Source: Elusimicrobiota bacterium (GTDB taxonomy: Bacteria > Elusimicrobiota > Elusimicrobia > FEN-1173). From it: a stretch of 64,000 bases of DNA. How positions within the stretch are numbered: position 1 is the first letter of the stretch; every line of letters begins with the position of its first letter. Shown in pieces: positions 24,851-34,962 of this stretch. A model generated the notes under the pieces. It was not told the DNA's origin and searched no databases. It saw nothing but the letters and a program-made list of their open reading frames with translations. The stretch covers positions 496,001-560,000 of the forward strand of contig JADJJR010000001.1 of the NCBI GenBank assembly GCA_016706425.1, written 5' to 3'. The translations under genes were made by a program, and so were the position numbers.

Positions 24851-27800
24851 TTAGGCTTGGGTGAGGAGGGTCCGGAGGTTCTCGATTTCCCGGGCGATGG
24901 CCGCGGACAGCCGGGCCACACCGATGATAACAAAACCCTCGAGCGGGACGACCGCCTCGTCGTTGCGCGCGATGACGCGCGAACCCCGACCGATGGGGTT
25001 CTCGGCGCCCGCGGCGTTCCAGCGGTCAATCCAATCCACCAACGCCGTGAGCACCAACCGACCCGCGCCGTCCGCCAGGCCCGGGGCTTCGCCGGGGGTG
25101 ACGAAACGGACGCGCGCGCCACGCCGCGCCGCTTCGGTCCAAAGGTCCCCCAGGGGGCCCGGTCGGTCCGCCGGCACCACCAGCGTCGTCCCCGGTTGGA
25201 GGGCGCCGACGAGGCCGGAGAGATAACGCCGGGTTCGATCCCGTTCTTCCGCTTCCCAGGAGTCAAACCCCAAGAGGTTCACGTGCAGAGTGGTTTCATT
25301 GCGCCTCTCCGCTTCCCGCGCGGCGGCGGCGCCGGTTTCCCGCAGGGCCGACCCTTCCAGGGCCGCCGCGGTCACCCGGCCGTCGAGAATCGCCCGGGCG
25401 GTGGGCGCGTCCGCCGCCAAAAGGCGGACGGTGGGGACAAATCCTTCTTCCAGTTGATCATCGGAAGCCCCGACGACGCGCCGGCGCAGGTCCTCCAGAC
25501 CGGTGGCCCCCCAATAATTGTCCCCGTTCTTAAAGACGGCGGGGGGCACGTCGAAACGGACGGGCCCGGCCTCGCCCAAAAGCAAGGATCGCAACAGCGC
25601 CGCGCGCGCGGCGCTGTCGTCCGTCAGTCGGCCGGTCCCGCGCCGCAGGAAAACGACGCCTCCCAGCATGGCCAAAGCCGTGGCGGGCGTCCCCGGGGCC
25701 TCGGACACCCGTTGCGGTTTGACGTCCACCACGATTTCCGCCCCGCTGTAGGGCACCCGGAAACGGACTTCGTACCGCCCCCCGCCCAGATTTTTCGAAC
25801 TCAGATAGACAACGCCCGGGTAACGCCGCTGTTCGGCCAGGCGAACGGCCGCCCGCAGGGGGGCCGTGAGCAGGTCCACCTCCTTGGGGGAGAGGACGTG
25901 GGGAGCCGCGGTAATACTTCCATCGAGAAAACGGTGGGCCATCCAGCGTTGTGCGTTGATTTGATTTTGGTCGTAGGCGATCCGAACCACGGACAAACCC
26001 GCGTAAAACTCCATGGCGCGGGCGGTGTCTTCAAGCGCCATGCCCTCGTCCTGGGTGGGTGTGATTTTCTTGGAGCGGAGCCGCTCGCTCCGTTCCAAAT
26101 GGGACAGTTCGTGAACCAGGGCCACAAACACATACGCCGGTTGAGCGTCCGCCCCCCCGATGTAAATAACAGAACGTCCGTTTCTTAATTCGGCCGCGGC
26201 CGCGGCCTCCGGCCCTTTCGGCGCCACGACGATGTGGGGGCGCGTCTTTTCCAGGACGTGGCGAAAACGTCCCTTTTCGAATCTCCCCAAATGTTCGATG
26301 GTGGAGGCCAGGACGGAGGCGCTGGTGGCGTCGTTCGCGTTCCTCAGGAGGGCCGCGAGGTCGGTCCCGGCCGGAAGCGACCTGGCCAACTCCTTTTTTA
26401 AAGCCGGAGCAATTTTTTGCGTCACCAGGGCTTCGTTGAGGGACCAGGCCGGGGGGGGCGTCCCTTGGGCAACGACCAAAAGGGGAAGAACGAACAACGC
26501 CGCGGCCAGCATCAATGGAGCGACGGCGCGCGCCAACGGGCCGCCCAGCCGGGGCATGTTCTCGATAACGTTTCGTGCGGCCCGGGACCAACGACGCATC
26601 CCGGCCAACACCGCCCCCGCCGGTGGAATGGCGGGGGGGATCGTTGCCTCCGCGGTGGGGACCCGACGCGGCGCCCGGGCGATCGTCTCGCTGAGCGCCA
26701 TCCGGACCGAAACGATTTGGGGAACCAGCCGGGCGCGGGTTTCAGGGCCCGCGTCCGTTCCCGCCATCTTCCAGGACAGGGCCAAACTCATTTCAAGGCC
26801 GACAGCGGCGGGCGCGCCCAGGGAGAGGGCCCGCGCCGCCGCGGAGGCGTGGGCGGCGGTGACTTTTTCACGAATCTCCTCTCGAAGCTTCGCGATCAAT
26901 TCGGCGCGCGACTCCTCCGGGGAGCGGTCGGGGCGGTCGGCCAGGCCCGCCAGTTCCGCGGGTGCGAAATGCAACAACACATAGTCCGCCACGGCATCCA
27001 GACTTCCCAGATGGATGTTCTCCGAACGGAGGGATTCGCCAATTCCCCAGGCGACTTCCACCTGGGTCACCAGGGGCTCCCCGGAGGGAAACCGCAGGGT
27101 TTCCCCTCCAAAAAAAGCCTGTTCCTCCCGGGGCGATAAACCGACGCCGCGGGGGTAGCCCTCGCGGGTCCCACGCCACCACATCTTGAAGAAGAAGGGC
27201 CACGCCGCCCACGCGGGGATGTTGACCAGCAATTTTTCGGCGGAGGGATCGTGCATGACACCCCCGGTGATTTTGTCCCTCAACAGAGCCGCGAGGCGAA
27301 CGGGGAACCGATCGGGGGTGTTCGCGCCCCGCGCTTCCCCCGGAAGGCGCAGCCAACCCTCGTTGTTCAGAAAAGTCAGAGCGTAGCCCAAATCTTTTCC
27401 CAGGGGCACGCCCAGCCAACGGCGCGCGGCCAACCGGAGTCGAATCGCCCGAACGGCCGCGCGGGGGAAAGGGATTTCAATCAACACATTTTCGCCGTCG
27501 CCGTAGGTCATGAGGGACGGCGGCACGTCGAACAATCCCTCCTCTTGCCATTTCTCGGCCAGACGGCCGCTTTGCCCGTTCAAGGCCCGGTCCATGGAGG
27601 ACAACGACCCCAGCGGGGCGGGGGTCGCGTCGGGCATGGCTTCGAGGGCCCCCAGGGTGAGGTCGGGGGCGATGGCCAAGGCCTCGCGGCCCCCGGCGGG
27701 GACGGCCGGGGGGCGGCGGTTTATCCAGCCATACAATGTCGCGGCAAACCGGCTCATTCGCGTGGGTTCCACGGCCGGGGACGGCCCGGCCGGATCGCCA

Positions 27801-30800
27801 AAGCCGGTGCGGGTGTGGGCGAAGAAGGTGGACGGGTCCTCGTAACCGGCCCGGTGTTTTTCATACCGGGTTTTCAATCGGTGGGGGGTGTCGAAGAGCC
27901 AGTGAATTCCATTGCCCAAGAACGTCCCCAATCCCAGGGCCCCTCGAATGGGGGCGCGCCATAAAGCGTTGAACGCATGGGGCAGAGCGCGCCTCGCCCA
28001 ACGGGCCGCGACGACGGCCGTTAACGCCCACGGAAGGGGGGACCCAATTTGGTGTGGAGCGGGTGGGCCCGCCGGCGGGGTCGCCGGCGAGTCGCCAAAG
28101 TCCGCCACGCTTTCCCAATGGATCTGGGAATCCAAGAAGGTTGTGTCCGATGGGGGGCGGGGTTTTTGCCGCGCCCACCGCGCCACGATCGCGCCGGCCA
28201 ACCCCAATCCTGTCACCGCCATCAAAATCGGGTTGGTCAGGCGGAAAGTCGCCGCTGCCAGGCCGCCTGTTTCAGAAACGGGGGCGACCGCGAGGGAGCC
28301 GACCGACGGGACCAAGGGAACCGCCGCGCCCGCCGCGGCGGTTTCAACGGCCGCCGGCGCCCCCTCGATCGCCGCGCGCAGGAAGATTTCCTGGCCGGGG
28401 AAGATCAAATTGGGATCGACCAAACCGTTTAAGCGGGCCACGTCCATCACGCGGGCGACGAGTTCCGCGTTGTTGCCCCCCTCCGCGAATTGGAGGATGC
28501 GCCACAGGGAATCGCCCTGTTCGACGAGAGCTTTCAGACCGCCTCCTTCCAACGGGATCAGAGTGGCGGCGCCGGCGACGTCAACGGGCGCCAAAAACAG
28601 GGCGGTCAGGAGGAGGGCGCCTAAAGCGACGCCCCAAAGGCTCCCTCGCCGCGTCGGCAAAGGATCGAAAACGGTGGCCTCCCGGGTCTCGGCAAAGTCC
28701 CGCCGGGCGGGGGTCAGAGTGCCGTTGGTGGAAAAATCATGGATGATGATGTCGTTGCCGTCGCGAACCACCTCAAAGTGGAGCCGGGACACCCCCCCCA
28801 ACATCGCGGGGGCGAGGCCCAGGCGACGTTCCATCACCCCCCGACCCATCACAAGGGGGCGTTGACCGTCCCCTCCCGTCGGCGCGTCGCGGCGCGCCCC
28901 GTTGGGCGCGAGGAGGAAAAGCGCTCCGTTCGTCGGATCGATGTCGAGTACGAAAGTCGGGCCGGCGACCACGGGAACCGGCAAATCCGATATGGGCAAT
29001 CGCGAGACGCGGCGCTCGCTGTTTCGCAAAAGACGGACGGTTTGGGTCGCATGGCCCCAGGCTTCAACGACCCGGGTCTCATAAAGCGTGGGGTCGGCTG
29101 TGGTTTTGAAAGCGTTCCGCAACCGGACCACCCCGGGTTTGAGGGCCTCCGGGCTCAGGGGTTCCCGGGCCAAATCGAGGAGGGCCGCGGTCAAATGGTC
29201 CTGGGCGGGGACGGTGGGGGGACGCGGGGTCTCGAGGCCGGGGTTCGCCGGGGCCCGCCGGTCCTGAAAAAGCGCGTTCGGGGAAGGCGCAAGCACGGTG
29301 GGCTCGAAGGATGGCCCCACGGGGGGCCGGGCCCCATCGGGGGAGGGCGATCCCGCGAATGGGTTCCATCGCGTTTCTTCCACGCCCTCCATCAACCAAC
29401 GGAAAAAGGCGGACCCCCGCAACGCCGCGGGCAGCGGACGCGCCCCAAACCAGGTCGTGACGGGGGCCGCCAACCAGGTCACCAAGAGAAAAATCACCAA
29501 AGGGGTAAAGGAGATGTTGTACGCCCAGAAGGCGACGATCCAAGCGGTTGCGGCCAATGCGACGATGCCGGTGGATCGAAAAGCGTCCGCGAGCGTGAGC
29601 CCCCGGGAGGCCCTTTCGGCCTCGGATTGAACTTTCCAGGTCAATCGGTTTCCAAGGATTCGAGCCGTTGCTCGGAAAGCGCGCAAGGGCCCGAAAACGA
29701 TTTCCGGGAAATACATGAAGGGGGATGTCACTATTTCCATCCCGCCGATCAAGAGGTCCCGGGCCGCGTTGGTCCCCGCCCGAGCGGCGGTTGACCGGTC
29801 GCCCGCCCACAACGCTCGAAGCGCGTCGATCGCGGAGCGGGCGGGCTGGTACAGTTTGGGCAAGAGAACCAACCCCACCCCGACGATCAAGAACGAAGCC
29901 CACATTAAAACGGGGTTGGAGTGCACGATCGGGGAGCCGGGAAAAGCCGACAGCATTGTCATGGATGTCCAGACAATGAAAAGGGGCGCTTGCACGAAAA
30001 TGCGCGTGGAGTAATGGGCGATATAAAGCGCCTCAAAAGAGAAAGGAACGACCTCCTTGGACCACGACCAACTCCAGGGCGCCTTTTGCCCCGCGGTGCG
30101 GGCGGTTCCGCGAGCGAAGAGGTCGAACAGGCGCCCGAAAATCCCCGGCGATAAGTAGGCGGCGTTCAACAGGTCGCCGACGGTCCATCGAAGGGCCTGT
30201 TCTTGTCGACTGATCGGGTTGGCCGGGGTGTCCTCGTAGAACGCAACATCTCCGGTGTACGCCGGGTTGAGAAACAGAGCTTCAATCGTGTCGTGGCTGA
30301 GCAGGGCGGGGGGCAAAACCTCCCGGGGGGAGGCGGGGGTCCCGACAAATTGGTCCAAAAAGGTTTCGTTGCGGGCGAGTCCTTTGCCGTAGGCCCCTCC
30401 CCGCCCGAGAAGTTGAAACTGGGTTTCCGGGATGCGGGACATCCACCGGTGGGTCAGGGTGCTGCGGAATTGGGTCCACGTTTCGAGGCGGGCCGGAAGA
30501 AGGCCGGGTTGAATGAACCCACGGTCCGGGTTGGCGGCGCCGATTTCAACCAAACGGCGAATTGTTCCCGGTGGCGCTCGGTTGTCGGCGTCCATTAAAA
30601 TGCTGAAGACAACGGGACGGGGGTTTTCCCCGAACGAGGAGCGCCCTTCCCGCAGGCCGGCAATGTCCGCGGCCATTCGTTGGTCCAACGCGTCGATTTC
30701 GGGGTCGTTGGGGCCGGGGGGCGGTTCAATGTTGCCGCGCGCGCCGAACGTCGGTTTCTCCGCGCTGCGATCGCCCCGGTCCAAATAGTTGATCGGGCGT

Positions 30801-33800
30801 TCTTGGCCCCGCGTCGCCAACGCCATGAAATCAAGGTACTGACCGGGTTTCTTTAATACGGTCGAGGCGCGGTGGAGGTATTTGAGACCTTGGGCGGTCC
30901 GCTCGATCAGATCGAGAACGGCGGCGTCCCGCGCGCCTCCCGTCAGACCCGCGGCCTCCCAGCGGGTCTCATGGAACAACCAAAAATCGTCCCGCGGTCC
31001 GGGGACGGCCCGACCCGCGCGTCGTGCCCCGGCTTCTTCGGATAAAATCCGCCGTATCTGTTCACGCGCGTTTTCGATCGAATCCAATTCGTGGGTCACG
31101 ATGCCCCGGGGCGCGGAGGCGCTGACGAGCACGGCGATCACGTTCCCCCGGGGATCCAGATTGTCGAGGTACGACCGCGTCATATTGTCCACGGCTTCCG
31201 CCGAGCTTTCCCGGTGGGTCGACCGGAGCATGTACGTCAACGCCGTCCGGGCACCGTCGGGGACACCGTCGCTGAAATTCGAACGCCGCAACACCGCGGC
31301 GCCCTTCACGGGGAAAGCGGAACGAAGCGTGAGGAGAATCAAATCGGCCACGCCCCCGTTCAAAACGAAGGTGATGGCCAAATACAGCGCGGCGATCGGG
31401 GTCGAGGAGGCCGACCAATCGAGCGTCAGCGCGAAGAGCCCGGTCAAGGCCGTTGCGAGAACGAGGACTTCTCCCAGATAACGACGCGTCGCGGGCAATG
31501 CGGGAGCCGTCCGGCGGCCCGGCTCCATCGGTTGGTTTCGAAAATCCGCCCCCCGCCCTTCGCCGTCCCGGCCGCGCAGGCCATCCACAAAGCCCGCCCA
31601 GGCCGCCGTTAGCACGCGGGGATTCCGGGTCCGGACCGCCACCCGGAGGACTCGGAGAATGGTTAACGTTGTTTCGACCAGTCGCAACAGGGGTTTGGAA
31701 GCGAGGGGGGAATTGTAAGTGAAGATCAAAACCATAGATCGGACAATGTAGTAAGTGCGCGCGGGAGAAAAATTGCCATAAAGGTCCCCGTCCAAACTCT
31801 GATGGACGTTGTGTAAAATTTTTTCCCGCACGGGCGCCATGGCGATTTGGTCGCCGCCTTGTCGCACACGGGAAAACCAATCGCGGTCTTCGTTGCCGAA
31901 AAAGTAGCCTGATTTAAAAAGCCCGTGTTTGGAAAAAGCCTCCAAACGGACCAGGACCGCCGCTGTGGCCACCCCATCCACAGCGGCCTTCTCCCCGGTG
32001 GGGACGCCGTTGCCCCGGTCCGAGGCCCATTGCCCGGGCCAGCGCCACACGTTGTGGTACCAGTTTCGCCACACCCGATCGGGACGGTTTTCAAAGTGGA
32101 GGGGCGGCGCCCAGGCCACCCGGTCCGGGGAATCGGACTCCGCCGCCACGACCATATCCTCCAAGCTGGACGCCGTGAGGCGCACATCGCTGTCGACCAG
32201 GAAAACATAATCCGGTCTGTCGGCGGGCGCCCGTTCGAGGAGGCGCCTCAGTCCGACGTTGCGACCCTCCGCGGCCCCGGTGTTCCGGTCGTTGACGATC
32301 AATGTGCTCCGGGGGACTTGCGCCACGGCCCGGGCCAGGGTTTCGGCCGGCGCGTCGGTCGAGGCGTTGTCGACCACGATCAACTCCCAAGGGGTTTTCC
32401 CAGCGGGCCAGGCGGCCATTCGTTCGATGGCGCGCACCGTGTCGCCGGTGTCGTTGTGGGTCAATATCAGGATCGCCGCCCGGGGGACGGTGCCAACGGG
32501 GCGCGCGGGTCGGGGGGTGGGAGGCGTGGGTCGTCCCGCGCGGGGGAATCGAATGACGAGAAGGTTCACGGTCGCGTGCAGGCCGAGAAAAACGAGATAG
32601 GCCACTTGGGCGGGGGTCAAACCCACGACGGCCGTTCCATCGGCGGGCAGGCCCAACAGGAGACCCGCCACCGCGACGAGCCCCGCCGCCAAGGCGGCGT
32701 TGCCCTTGGCACGGCGGCGATCGCGGGTGAGGAAATCCCCGAGGTGGAGCACGGCGTAAGCGGCGAGGGACAGACGGACGAACAAATCGAAATCCCCCGG
32801 CAGGCCGACGGCCGCGCCGATCCCGGCGGCGATGAGCCCGGCGAGACCGGCTTCCGTCGGCACCGAAAGGCCTCGGTAGCGGGCCGCGGTGACATGCAAC
32901 GCCTTGGGGGTGGACGCGTTCCACAATCGCGGGAGCCAGAACATCATTCCGCCGACCGTGTTTGGTCCCGGGTCGAAGTTGTTTCGCCAGCGGGCCGCCC
33001 AGGTTTCGGCGGCGTCGTTGAACCGGGCGTGGAGGTCGTTGGTGCCGATGCGGAACGACACGCCGCCCCGCAGGGGGTCGCGGGACACCGTCACGCCGGG
33101 TTCGGCGACGGTGGTCCGTCCGGTTTGCATCAGGTGCTGGAGGGCCAAGTAAAAACGCTGAACCACGCCCGGCCCCGCCAGCGCGATGGGGCGCGAGAGG
33201 TAAACCCGCTCGCCCGAGACCAGCTTTTCGATGGGCAGGGGGTCCTGGGCGAGGAGGTCCAGATAGGGGTTGTCGGCGGGGATCTCGCGCATCGCGGGAG
33301 CGACCACCACGTAGGACACCTGTTGGCGCCGCCAGAGGGCCATCAAACCGTCGGTGTGGAAGCCCCCCGCCACCAGCACGCCCCGGTCGGCGCCGCGGGC
33401 GGCGATGGCGTCGAGGAGGTTTTGGGACAGGGCCGCGTTCCGGCTCAAGGCCAATTCGCAGAAATCCTCAAAGGGTTTTAATTCCGCGGCCGTGAAGTCC
33501 GTCGCGTCCGCGGCCGGGTCAAGGCCCTGGTACCGGGCGTTCAGGGCGAGGAGCCCGTCGCGCCGCGCCGTGTAATCGCGCCAGTCCGTCGGGGCCAGCG
33601 TGTGGGCGAAGGCTTTTTCCAAAAGCGCCAGGTCCCGCGCGATTCCGACCAGCGCCCGTTCCCGGGGGGTCCGGGCCAAGGCGTTTTGGACGCGATTTCG
33701 ACGGACGGCGATTTCCTCCAAAAGGGCCGCGCGATCGATGGCGTCGGCCGAGGACACGTAATCGATGTAAGCGGAAAGGGGGGCGAAGGCGCGGAGGTCG

Positions 33801-34867
33801 ACGCCGTGGGCGCGCGCCACGGACCGGAGGCGCGCGTGGTATCGACCCACGCTCATCCGGCCCGCCCGCACGTCGAGGCCGCTGGAAACGAGGTCCGCCA
33901 AGGCGGGCCTTGGCAGACGGTCCACCAGGGCGTTGACCAGTCGGCGCCGCTCGACTTCCACCGCCTTGAAATCCAGCGTTCTTTCGAGTCGGGCGATTTT
34001 ATTCAGCGCCTCGATGTTGGGCGCCTTCGGTAACGCGCGCGCCGGAACCGCTCCGTTCAAATACTCCAAATACGCCGTGAGCGACAATCGACCTTCGTCG
34101 TGGTCGCGCGTCCGCCGGTGAAACGCCCGCAGGGCCGGCGAAGCGTGGGCGAGCTCCGCGCGGTCGAGGCGGTCTTGGAATCGCCGGAGACGGTCCCGAA
34201 GCGGGGCCGCGTTGGCCCGCGCGGCGCGGAGCGCGGCCACGTTTTGGTGGTAAAGGTCGTCGTCCTCGGCGCCGATGACGAGAGGGCTTCGGGGCGCGGT
34301 GAGCGCCGCGTGTTCCGGGCCGGCGATGAGGCCCCGCTGAAGGAGAAAATCGGCGATGGTTCCGGTTGTCGCGCTGTCGGGAAAACGCCGCAGGGCTTCG
34401 ACATCGATGGGGCCCGAAGCCCCTTCGAGCGCCACGGGGCCCGCGGGATCGGCGTCGGCCAGGCGGCCCACCAAGGCGGCGATGTGCCGTTGGGCGTCCT
34501 CAACGCCGTGGGCGTCTTGAATGTGGACGATGAGCGGCGCTCCGGAACGCGGGGAAATGTGTGCTTCGCGCACCCAGCCGTGTTCGGCCACCAGGGCCGA
34601 GAGCCAATCGGACGGCGAAGCCGGTGGGGCGGCTGGTCGGTCGAAAGCGAGGGGAGCCGCGCCCGGGAGGGCCGCCAGAAGGGGGGAAGGATTCACACTC
34701 GGGGCGTGTGTCGATTCTTGTGATCGCAACCGGCGGGAAATCTCCCGCCGGGAATCCCAAAGAGAGCTTTCTTGGGCGTAGAGGCCCACCCCTTGAACCG
34801 CGAAAACAACGGCGGCCAGGGCGAAACGCAAAACAGGGGCGGGGCGGGGAATCAAAGTAAAGTTCAT
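24851..34867 (-). CDS. Giant secreted/membrane multidomain glycosyltransferase protein (3,338 aa)
   Basis: The ATG at 34867 is preferred because a clean signal peptide follows (FALAAVVFAVQGVGLYAQ); the frame is open 41 codons further. Order of parts (residues): signal peptide 1-31; IQDAH...GGFHT domain about 90-560; hydrophobic segments 670-770; GT2 glycosyltransferase 790-1050; helices about 1130-1176; OpgH/NdvB-like glucan synthase domain 1200-1570 followed by several helices to 1830; FHA 1963-2060; helix 2076-2100; LysM 2109-2164; two helices to 2300; a long region without recognised family; a HELSHLERSE motif near 2917; unrecognised C-terminus. It looks like a membrane-bound glucan polymerase with phosphothreonine-reading and peptidoglycan-binding parts. 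No frameshift is seen. Long antisense ORFs in the region are shadows of its high GC. Domain calls are from motifs read by eye. Confidence 0.9.
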   Translation of the reverse strand: MNFTLIPRPAPVLRFALAAVVFAVQGVGLYAQESSLWDSRREISRRLRSQESTHAPSVNPSPLLAALPGAAPLAFDRPAAPPASPSDWLSALVAEHGWVREAHISPRSGAPLIVHIQDAHGVEDAQRHIAALVGRLADADPAGPVALEGASGPIDVEALRRFPDSATTGTIADFLLQRGLIAGPEHAALTAPRSPLVIGAEDDDLYHQNVAALRAARANAAPLRDRLRRFQDRLDRAELAHASPALRAFHRRTRDHDEGRLSLTAYLEYLNGAVPARALPKAPNIEALNKIARLERTLDFKAVEVERRRLVNALVDRLPRPALADLVSSGLDVRAGRMSVGRYHARLRSVARAHGVDLRAFAPLSAYIDYVSSADAIDRAALLEEIAVRRNRVQNALARTPRERALVGIARDLALLEKAFAHTLAPTDWRDYTARRDGLLALNARYQGLDPAADATDFTAAELKPFEDFCELALSRNAALSQNLLDAIAARGADRGVLVAGGFHTDGLMALWRRQQVSYVVVAPAMREIPADNPYLDLLAQDPLPIEKLVSGERVYLSRPIALAGPGVVQRFYLALQHLMQTGRTTVAEPGVTVSRDPLRGGVSFRIGTNDLHARFNDAAETWAARWRNNFDPGPNTVGGMMFWLPRLWNASTPKALHVTAARYRGLSVPTEAGLAGLIAAGIGAAVGLPGDFDLFVRLSLAAYAVLHLGDFLTRDRRRAKGNAALAAGLVAVAGLLLGLPADGTAVVGLTPAQVAYLVFLGLHATVNLLVIRFPRAGRPTPPTPRPARPVGTVPRAAILILTHNDTGDTVRAIERMAAWPAGKTPWELIVVDNASTDAPAETLARAVAQVPRSTLIVNDRNTGAAEGRNVGLRRLLERAPADRPDYVFLVDSDVRLTASSLEDMVVAAESDSPDRVAWAPPLHFENRPDRVWRNWYHNVWRWPGQWASDRGNGVPTGEKAAVDGVATAAVLVRLEAFSKHGLFKSGYFFGNEDRDWFSRVRQGGDQIAMAPVREKILHNVHQSLDGDLYGNFSPARTYYIVRSMVLIFTYNSPLASKPLLRLVETTLTILRVLRVAVRTRNPRVLTAAWAGFVDGLRGRDGEGRGADFRNQPMEPGRRTAPALPATRRYLGEVLVLATALTGLFALTLDWSASSTPIAALYLAITFVLNGGVADLILLTLRSAFPVKGAAVLRRSNFSDGVPDGARTALTYMLRSTHRESSAEAVDNMTRSYLDNLDPRGNVIAVLVSASAPRGIVTHELDSIENAREQIRRILSEEAGARRAGRAVPGPRDDFWLFHETRWEAAGLTGGARDAAVLDLIERTAQGLKYLHRASTVLKKPGQYLDFMALATRGQERPINYLDRGDRSAEKPTFGARGNIEPPPGPNDPEIDALDQRMAADIAGLREGRSSFGENPRPVVFSILMDADNRAPPGTIRRLVEIGAANPDRGFIQPGLLPARLETWTQFRSTLTHRWMSRIPETQFQLLGRGGAYGKGLARNETFLDQFVGTPASPREVLPPALLSHDTIEALFLNPAYTGDVAFYEDTPANPISRQEQALRWTVGDLLNAAYLSPGIFGRLFDLFARGTARTAGQKAPWSWSWSKEVVPFSFEALYIAHYSTRIFVQAPLFIVWTSMTMLSAFPGSPIVHSNPVLMWASFLIVGVGLVLLPKLYQPARSAIDALRALWAGDRSTAARAGTNAARDLLIGGMEIVTSPFMYFPEIVFGPLRAFRATARILGNRLTWKVQSEAERASRGLTLADAFRSTGIVALAATAWIVAFWAYNISFTPLVIFLLVTWLAAPVTTWFGARPLPAALRGSAFFRWLMEGVEETRWNPFAGSPSPDGARPPVGPSFEPTVLAPSPNALFQDRRAPANPGLETPRPPTVPAQDHLTAALLDLAREPLSPEALKPGVVRLRNAFKTTADPTLYETRVVEAWGHATQTVRLLRNSERRVSRLPISDLPVPVVAGPTFVLDIDPTNGALFLLAPNGARRDAPTGGDGQRPLVMGRGVMERRLGLAPAMLGGVSRLHFEVVRDGNDIIIHDFSTNGTLTPARRDFAETREATVFDPLPTRRGSLWGVALGALLLTALFLAPVDVAGAATLIPLEGGGLKALVEQGDSLWRILQFAEGGNNAELVARVMDVARLNGLVDPNLIFPGQEIFLRAAIEGAPAAVETAAAGAAVPLVPSVGSLAVAPVSETGGLAAATFRLTNPILMAVTGLGLAGAIVARWARQKPRPPSDTTFLDSQIHWESVADFGDSPATPPAGPPAPHQIGSPLPWALTAVVAARWARRALPHAFNALWRAPIRGALGLGTFLGNGIHWLFDTPHRLKTRYEKHRAGYEDPSTFFAHTRTGFGDPAGPSPAVEPTRMSRFAATLYGWINRRPPAVPAGGREALAIAPDLTLGALEAMPDATPAPLGSLSSMDRALNGQSGRLAEKWQEEGLFDVPPSLMTYGDGENVLIEIPFPRAAVRAIRLRLAARRWLGVPLGKDLGYALTFLNNEGWLRLPGEARGANTPDRFPVRLAALLRDKITGGVMHDPSAEKLLVNIPAWAAWPFFFKMWWRGTREGYPRGVGLSPREEQAFFGGETLRFPSGEPLVTQVEVAWGIGESLRSENIHLGSLDAVADYVLLHFAPAELAGLADRPDRSPEESRAELIAKLREEIREKVTAAHASAAARALSLGAPAAVGLEMSLALSWKMAGTDAGPETRARLVPQIVSVRMALSETIARAPRRVPTAEATIPPAIPPAGAVLAGMRRWSRAARNVIENMPRLGGPLARAVAPLMLAAALFVLPLLVVAQGTPPPAWSLNEALVTQKIAPALKKELARSLPAGTDLAALLRNANDATSASVLASTIEHLGRFEKGRFRHVLEKTRPHIVVAPKGPEAAAAAELRNGRSVIYIGGADAQPAYVFVALVHELSHLERSERLRSKKITPTQDEGMALEDTARAMEFYAGLSVVRIAYDQNQINAQRWMAHRFLDGSITAAPHVLSPKEVDLLTAPLRAAVRLAEQRRYPGVVYLSSKNLGGGRYEVRFRVPYSGAEIVVDVKPQRVSEAPGTPATALAMLGGVVFLRRGTGRLTDDSAARAALLRSLLLGEAGPVRFDVPPAVFKNGDNYWGATGLEDLRRRVVGASDDQLEEGFVPTVRLLAADAPTARAILDGRVTAAALEGSALRETGAAAAREAERRNETTLHVNLLGFDSWEAEERDRTRRYLSGLVGALQPGTTLVVPADRPGPLGDLWTEAARRGARVRFVTPGEAPGLADGAGRLVLTALVDWIDRWNAAGAENPIGRGSRVIARNDEAVVPLEGFVIIGVARLSAAIAREIENLRTLLTQA
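28370..28550 (-). other. LysM domain of giant protein 1
   Basis: Residues about 2109-2164. VEQGDSLWRILQFAEGGN, then VARLNGLVDPNLIFPGQEIFL, matches the LysM pattern (GDSLW ... N ... I.PGQ.I.L), which binds peptidoglycan glycans. It follows a single helix after the FHA domain, so FHA inside and LysM in the periplasm is a consistent topology. Confidence 0.85.
28690..28970 (-). other. FHA domain of giant protein 1
   Basis: Residues about 1963-2060. VSRLHFEVVRDGND followed by IIIHDFSTNGT is the S-R-x-H ... N-G-T core of forkhead-associated domains, which bind phosphothreonine. The preceding strands (VLDIDPTNGALFLLAPNG, PLVMGRG) fit the rest of the fold. It implies a Ser/Thr-kinase input, and a cytoplasmic location for this segment. 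Confidence 0.85.
29370..31290 (-). other. OpgH/NdvB-like glucan synthase domain with membrane helices
   Basis: Residues about 1190-1830. VFSILMDADNRAPPGT carries the DxD-type Asp pair, followed by LLSHDTIEALFLNPAY and EQALRWTVGDLLN. These correspond to the SHD-x-E and R-x2-W-G-x-L blocks of OpgH (MdoH) and the GT84 part of cyclic beta-1,2-glucan synthase. Several hydrophobic helices follow, as in OpgH. It would polymerise glucan across the inner membrane. Confidence 0.72.
31715..32495 (-). other. GT2 glycosyltransferase domain of giant protein 1
   Basis: Residues about 790-1050. The GT-A pattern is clear: ILILTHNDTGDT, WELIVVDNASTD, NTGAAEGRNVGLR, YVFLVDSDVR (DxD) and the acceptor-side FFGNEDRDWFSRV. 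It resembles rhamnosyltransferase-type GT2 enzymes that use nucleotide sugars in the cytoplasm. Catalytic residues look intact. Confidence 0.88.
33190..34605 (-). other. N-terminal IQDAH...GGFHT domain of giant protein 1
   Basis: Residues about 90-560. It opens with VHIQDAHGVEDAQRHIAALV (His120), then VALEGASGPID, a helical middle, and closes with VLVAGGFHTDGL (His504) and VSYVVVAP. The giant protein at 43088 has the same domain. A His motif on strand 1, a Glu on strand 2 and a Gly-Gly-x-His near the end recall the TraB/ChaN/erythromycin-esterase-like group; this kinship is inference. Confidence 0.7.
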
Positions 34868-34910
34868 TCCTAATAGCTTAATGACCCTAGGCGAATGTCG
34901 CATTAAGTGG

Positions 34911-34927
34911 ATGTAAATTGCTTGTAA
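34911..34927 (-). promoter_or_regulatory. Shared upstream motif TTACAANNNATTTACAT (giant gene 1 copy)
   Basis: On the minus strand this reads TTACAAGCAATTTACAT. It contains two TTACA boxes exactly 11 bp apart, and lies 43 nt before the start codon of giant gene 1. The same arrangement, 14 of 17 bases identical, lies upstream of the leader ORF and giant gene 2 (42824-42840). It is probably an operator for a dimeric regulator binding one face of the helix, or part of a promoter. Confidence 0.6.
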
Positions 34928-34962
34928 CAGTGAGCCGGCGGGGAAATCGGAAAAATTTCGTG

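Noticed and set aside
31925..33481. A 518-codon plus-strand ORF inside giant gene 1
   Set aside because: The minus strand there encodes a GT2 domain and membrane helices; the plus-strand product shows no motif. Same for 28739-29794 and 24857-26188.
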